Source: Pseudomonas sp. (lineage in GTDB: Bacteria > Pseudomonadota > Gammaproteobacteria > Pseudomonadales > Pseudomonadaceae). From it: DNA of 13,764 nt. Made by a program: the position numbers and the translations under genes. Shown here one piece after another: positions 13,397 to 13,764 of this stretch. The stretch's first letter is position 1. The number at the start of each line of letters is the position of its first letter. The stretch lies in NCBI GenBank assembly GCA_029239415.1, contig JAQZAY010000079.1, forward strand, positions 1-13,764. Direction: 5' to 3'. Under the pieces are notes generated by a model that saw nothing but the letters and a program-made list of their open reading frames with translations, did not search any database and was not told the origin of the DNA.

Positions 13397-13764
13397 CTAC
13401 AGCGCGGTGAGAGGGTTGCGCTGTGCCTGCCTGAGGAAAGTGGTCAGCTCACGGGCCGGCAGCGGCTTGCTGTAATGATAGCCCTGGCCCTCATGGCAGC
13501 CCTGGGCAATGATGTAGCTTTCCTGCGCGGCGGTCTCGACGCCTTCGGCGATCACCTGCATGCCCAGGCTCTTGCCCAGCTGGATGATGGCGCGCACGAT
13601 GGTCGCGTCGTCATCGTCGTCGAGCAGGTCCTGGACAAAGCTCTTGTCGATCTTGATCTTGTCCAGCGGCAGCGACTTGAGGTAGCTGAGCGAGGAATAG
13701 CCGGTGCCGAAGTCGTCGATGGCGATCAGGGCTCCCGAACGGCGCAGGCTGAGCAGGTGTTGCG
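13397..13764 (-). CDS. bifA: EAL-domain cyclic-di-GMP phosphodiesterase, C-terminal fragment (probably BifA)
   Basis: This is the last 121 residues of a gene that enters from beyond the window on the minus strand, so the 5' end is missing. The fragment shows the C-terminal half of an EAL domain: IAIDDFGTGYSSLSYLK, then the LDKIKIDKSFV segment with the conserved lysine, and VIAEGVET with a catalytic-loop glutamate, followed by the GYHYSKPLP end motif. These are hallmarks of an active c-di-GMP phosphodiesterase. A run of five Asp lies between two helices. The EAL signature motif itself and any GGDEF domain would lie outside the window. The bifA name rests on position: I recall bifA near icmP in P. 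putida (PP_0914) and P. aeruginosa (PA4367). No clear terminator follows its stop codon in the 149-bp gap before icmP. Confidence 0.85.
   Translation of the reverse strand, partial: QHLLSLRRSGALIAIDDFGTGYSSLSYLKSLPLDKIKIDKSFVQDLLDDDDDATIVRAIIQLGKSLGMQVIAEGVETAAQESYIIAQGCHEGQGYHYSKPLPARELTTFLRQAQRNPLTAL

Noticed and set aside
1..13764. Mobile elements, CRISPR arrays, tRNA or other RNA genes
   Set aside because: No transposase, integrase, attachment-site repeats, spaced direct repeats or cloverleaf structures were recognised on either strand; gene order looks like conserved core genome.

Overview
The window looks like core chromosome of a Pseudomonas, most likely of the P. putida / P. entomophila group. 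The DNA is GC-rich with strong G/C third-position bias. Gene content and order match the P. aeruginosa PA4381-PA4370 neighbourhood as I recall it: colR-colS, methyltransferase, InaA-type kinase, small protein, mexW/mexV, DUF1513, imelysin-like, di-heme protein, icmP. The pncB2 gene I recall from P. aeruginosa between the small protein and mexW is absent. An EAL-domain gene in the position of bifA follows. No tRNA, rRNA, transposon, integrase, CRISPR array or other sign of recent transfer is visible. All genes from colR to icmP look intact, and only the EAL gene is cut, by the window edge. No gene-free stretch exceeds 170 bases.

Layout, plus strand (1-3765): colR and colS overlap by 11 bp and encode an envelope-stress and metal-responsive two-component system. 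A 118-bp gap then holds a near-perfect ColR binding site. It is followed by a tightly packed operon of an SAM-dependent methyltransferase, an InaA/WaaP-type lipopolysaccharide kinase and a 75-residue exported protein. The likely logic is that ColS senses excess metal or envelope damage and ColR switches on genes that modify the cell surface.

Layout, minus strand (13764-3773): after the EAL fragment comes icmP (imelysin, M75) with its own promoter region and a rho-independent terminator. Next is a three-gene operon of a di-heme c-type oxidoreductase (DUF1111), a second imelysin-like lipoprotein and a DUF1513 beta-propeller, closed by a 15-bp perfect palindrome related to Pseudomonas REP elements. 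Last is the mexV-mexW RND efflux operon, which converges on the ColR-linked operon with only 7 bp between stop codons. The icmP and di-heme gene set resembles an iron-handling module in which a di-heme protein takes the place of the EfeB peroxidase beside EfeO-like imelysins, with no permease encoded here. Upstream of icmP and of the di-heme gene lies a shared 19-bp motif at almost the same distance from each start codon (62 and 60 nt), which suggests common, possibly iron-dependent, control.

The region is mostly recognisable. The least understood parts are the di-heme/imelysin/DUF1513 module, the small exported protein, and the regulatory sites that tie the blocks together.
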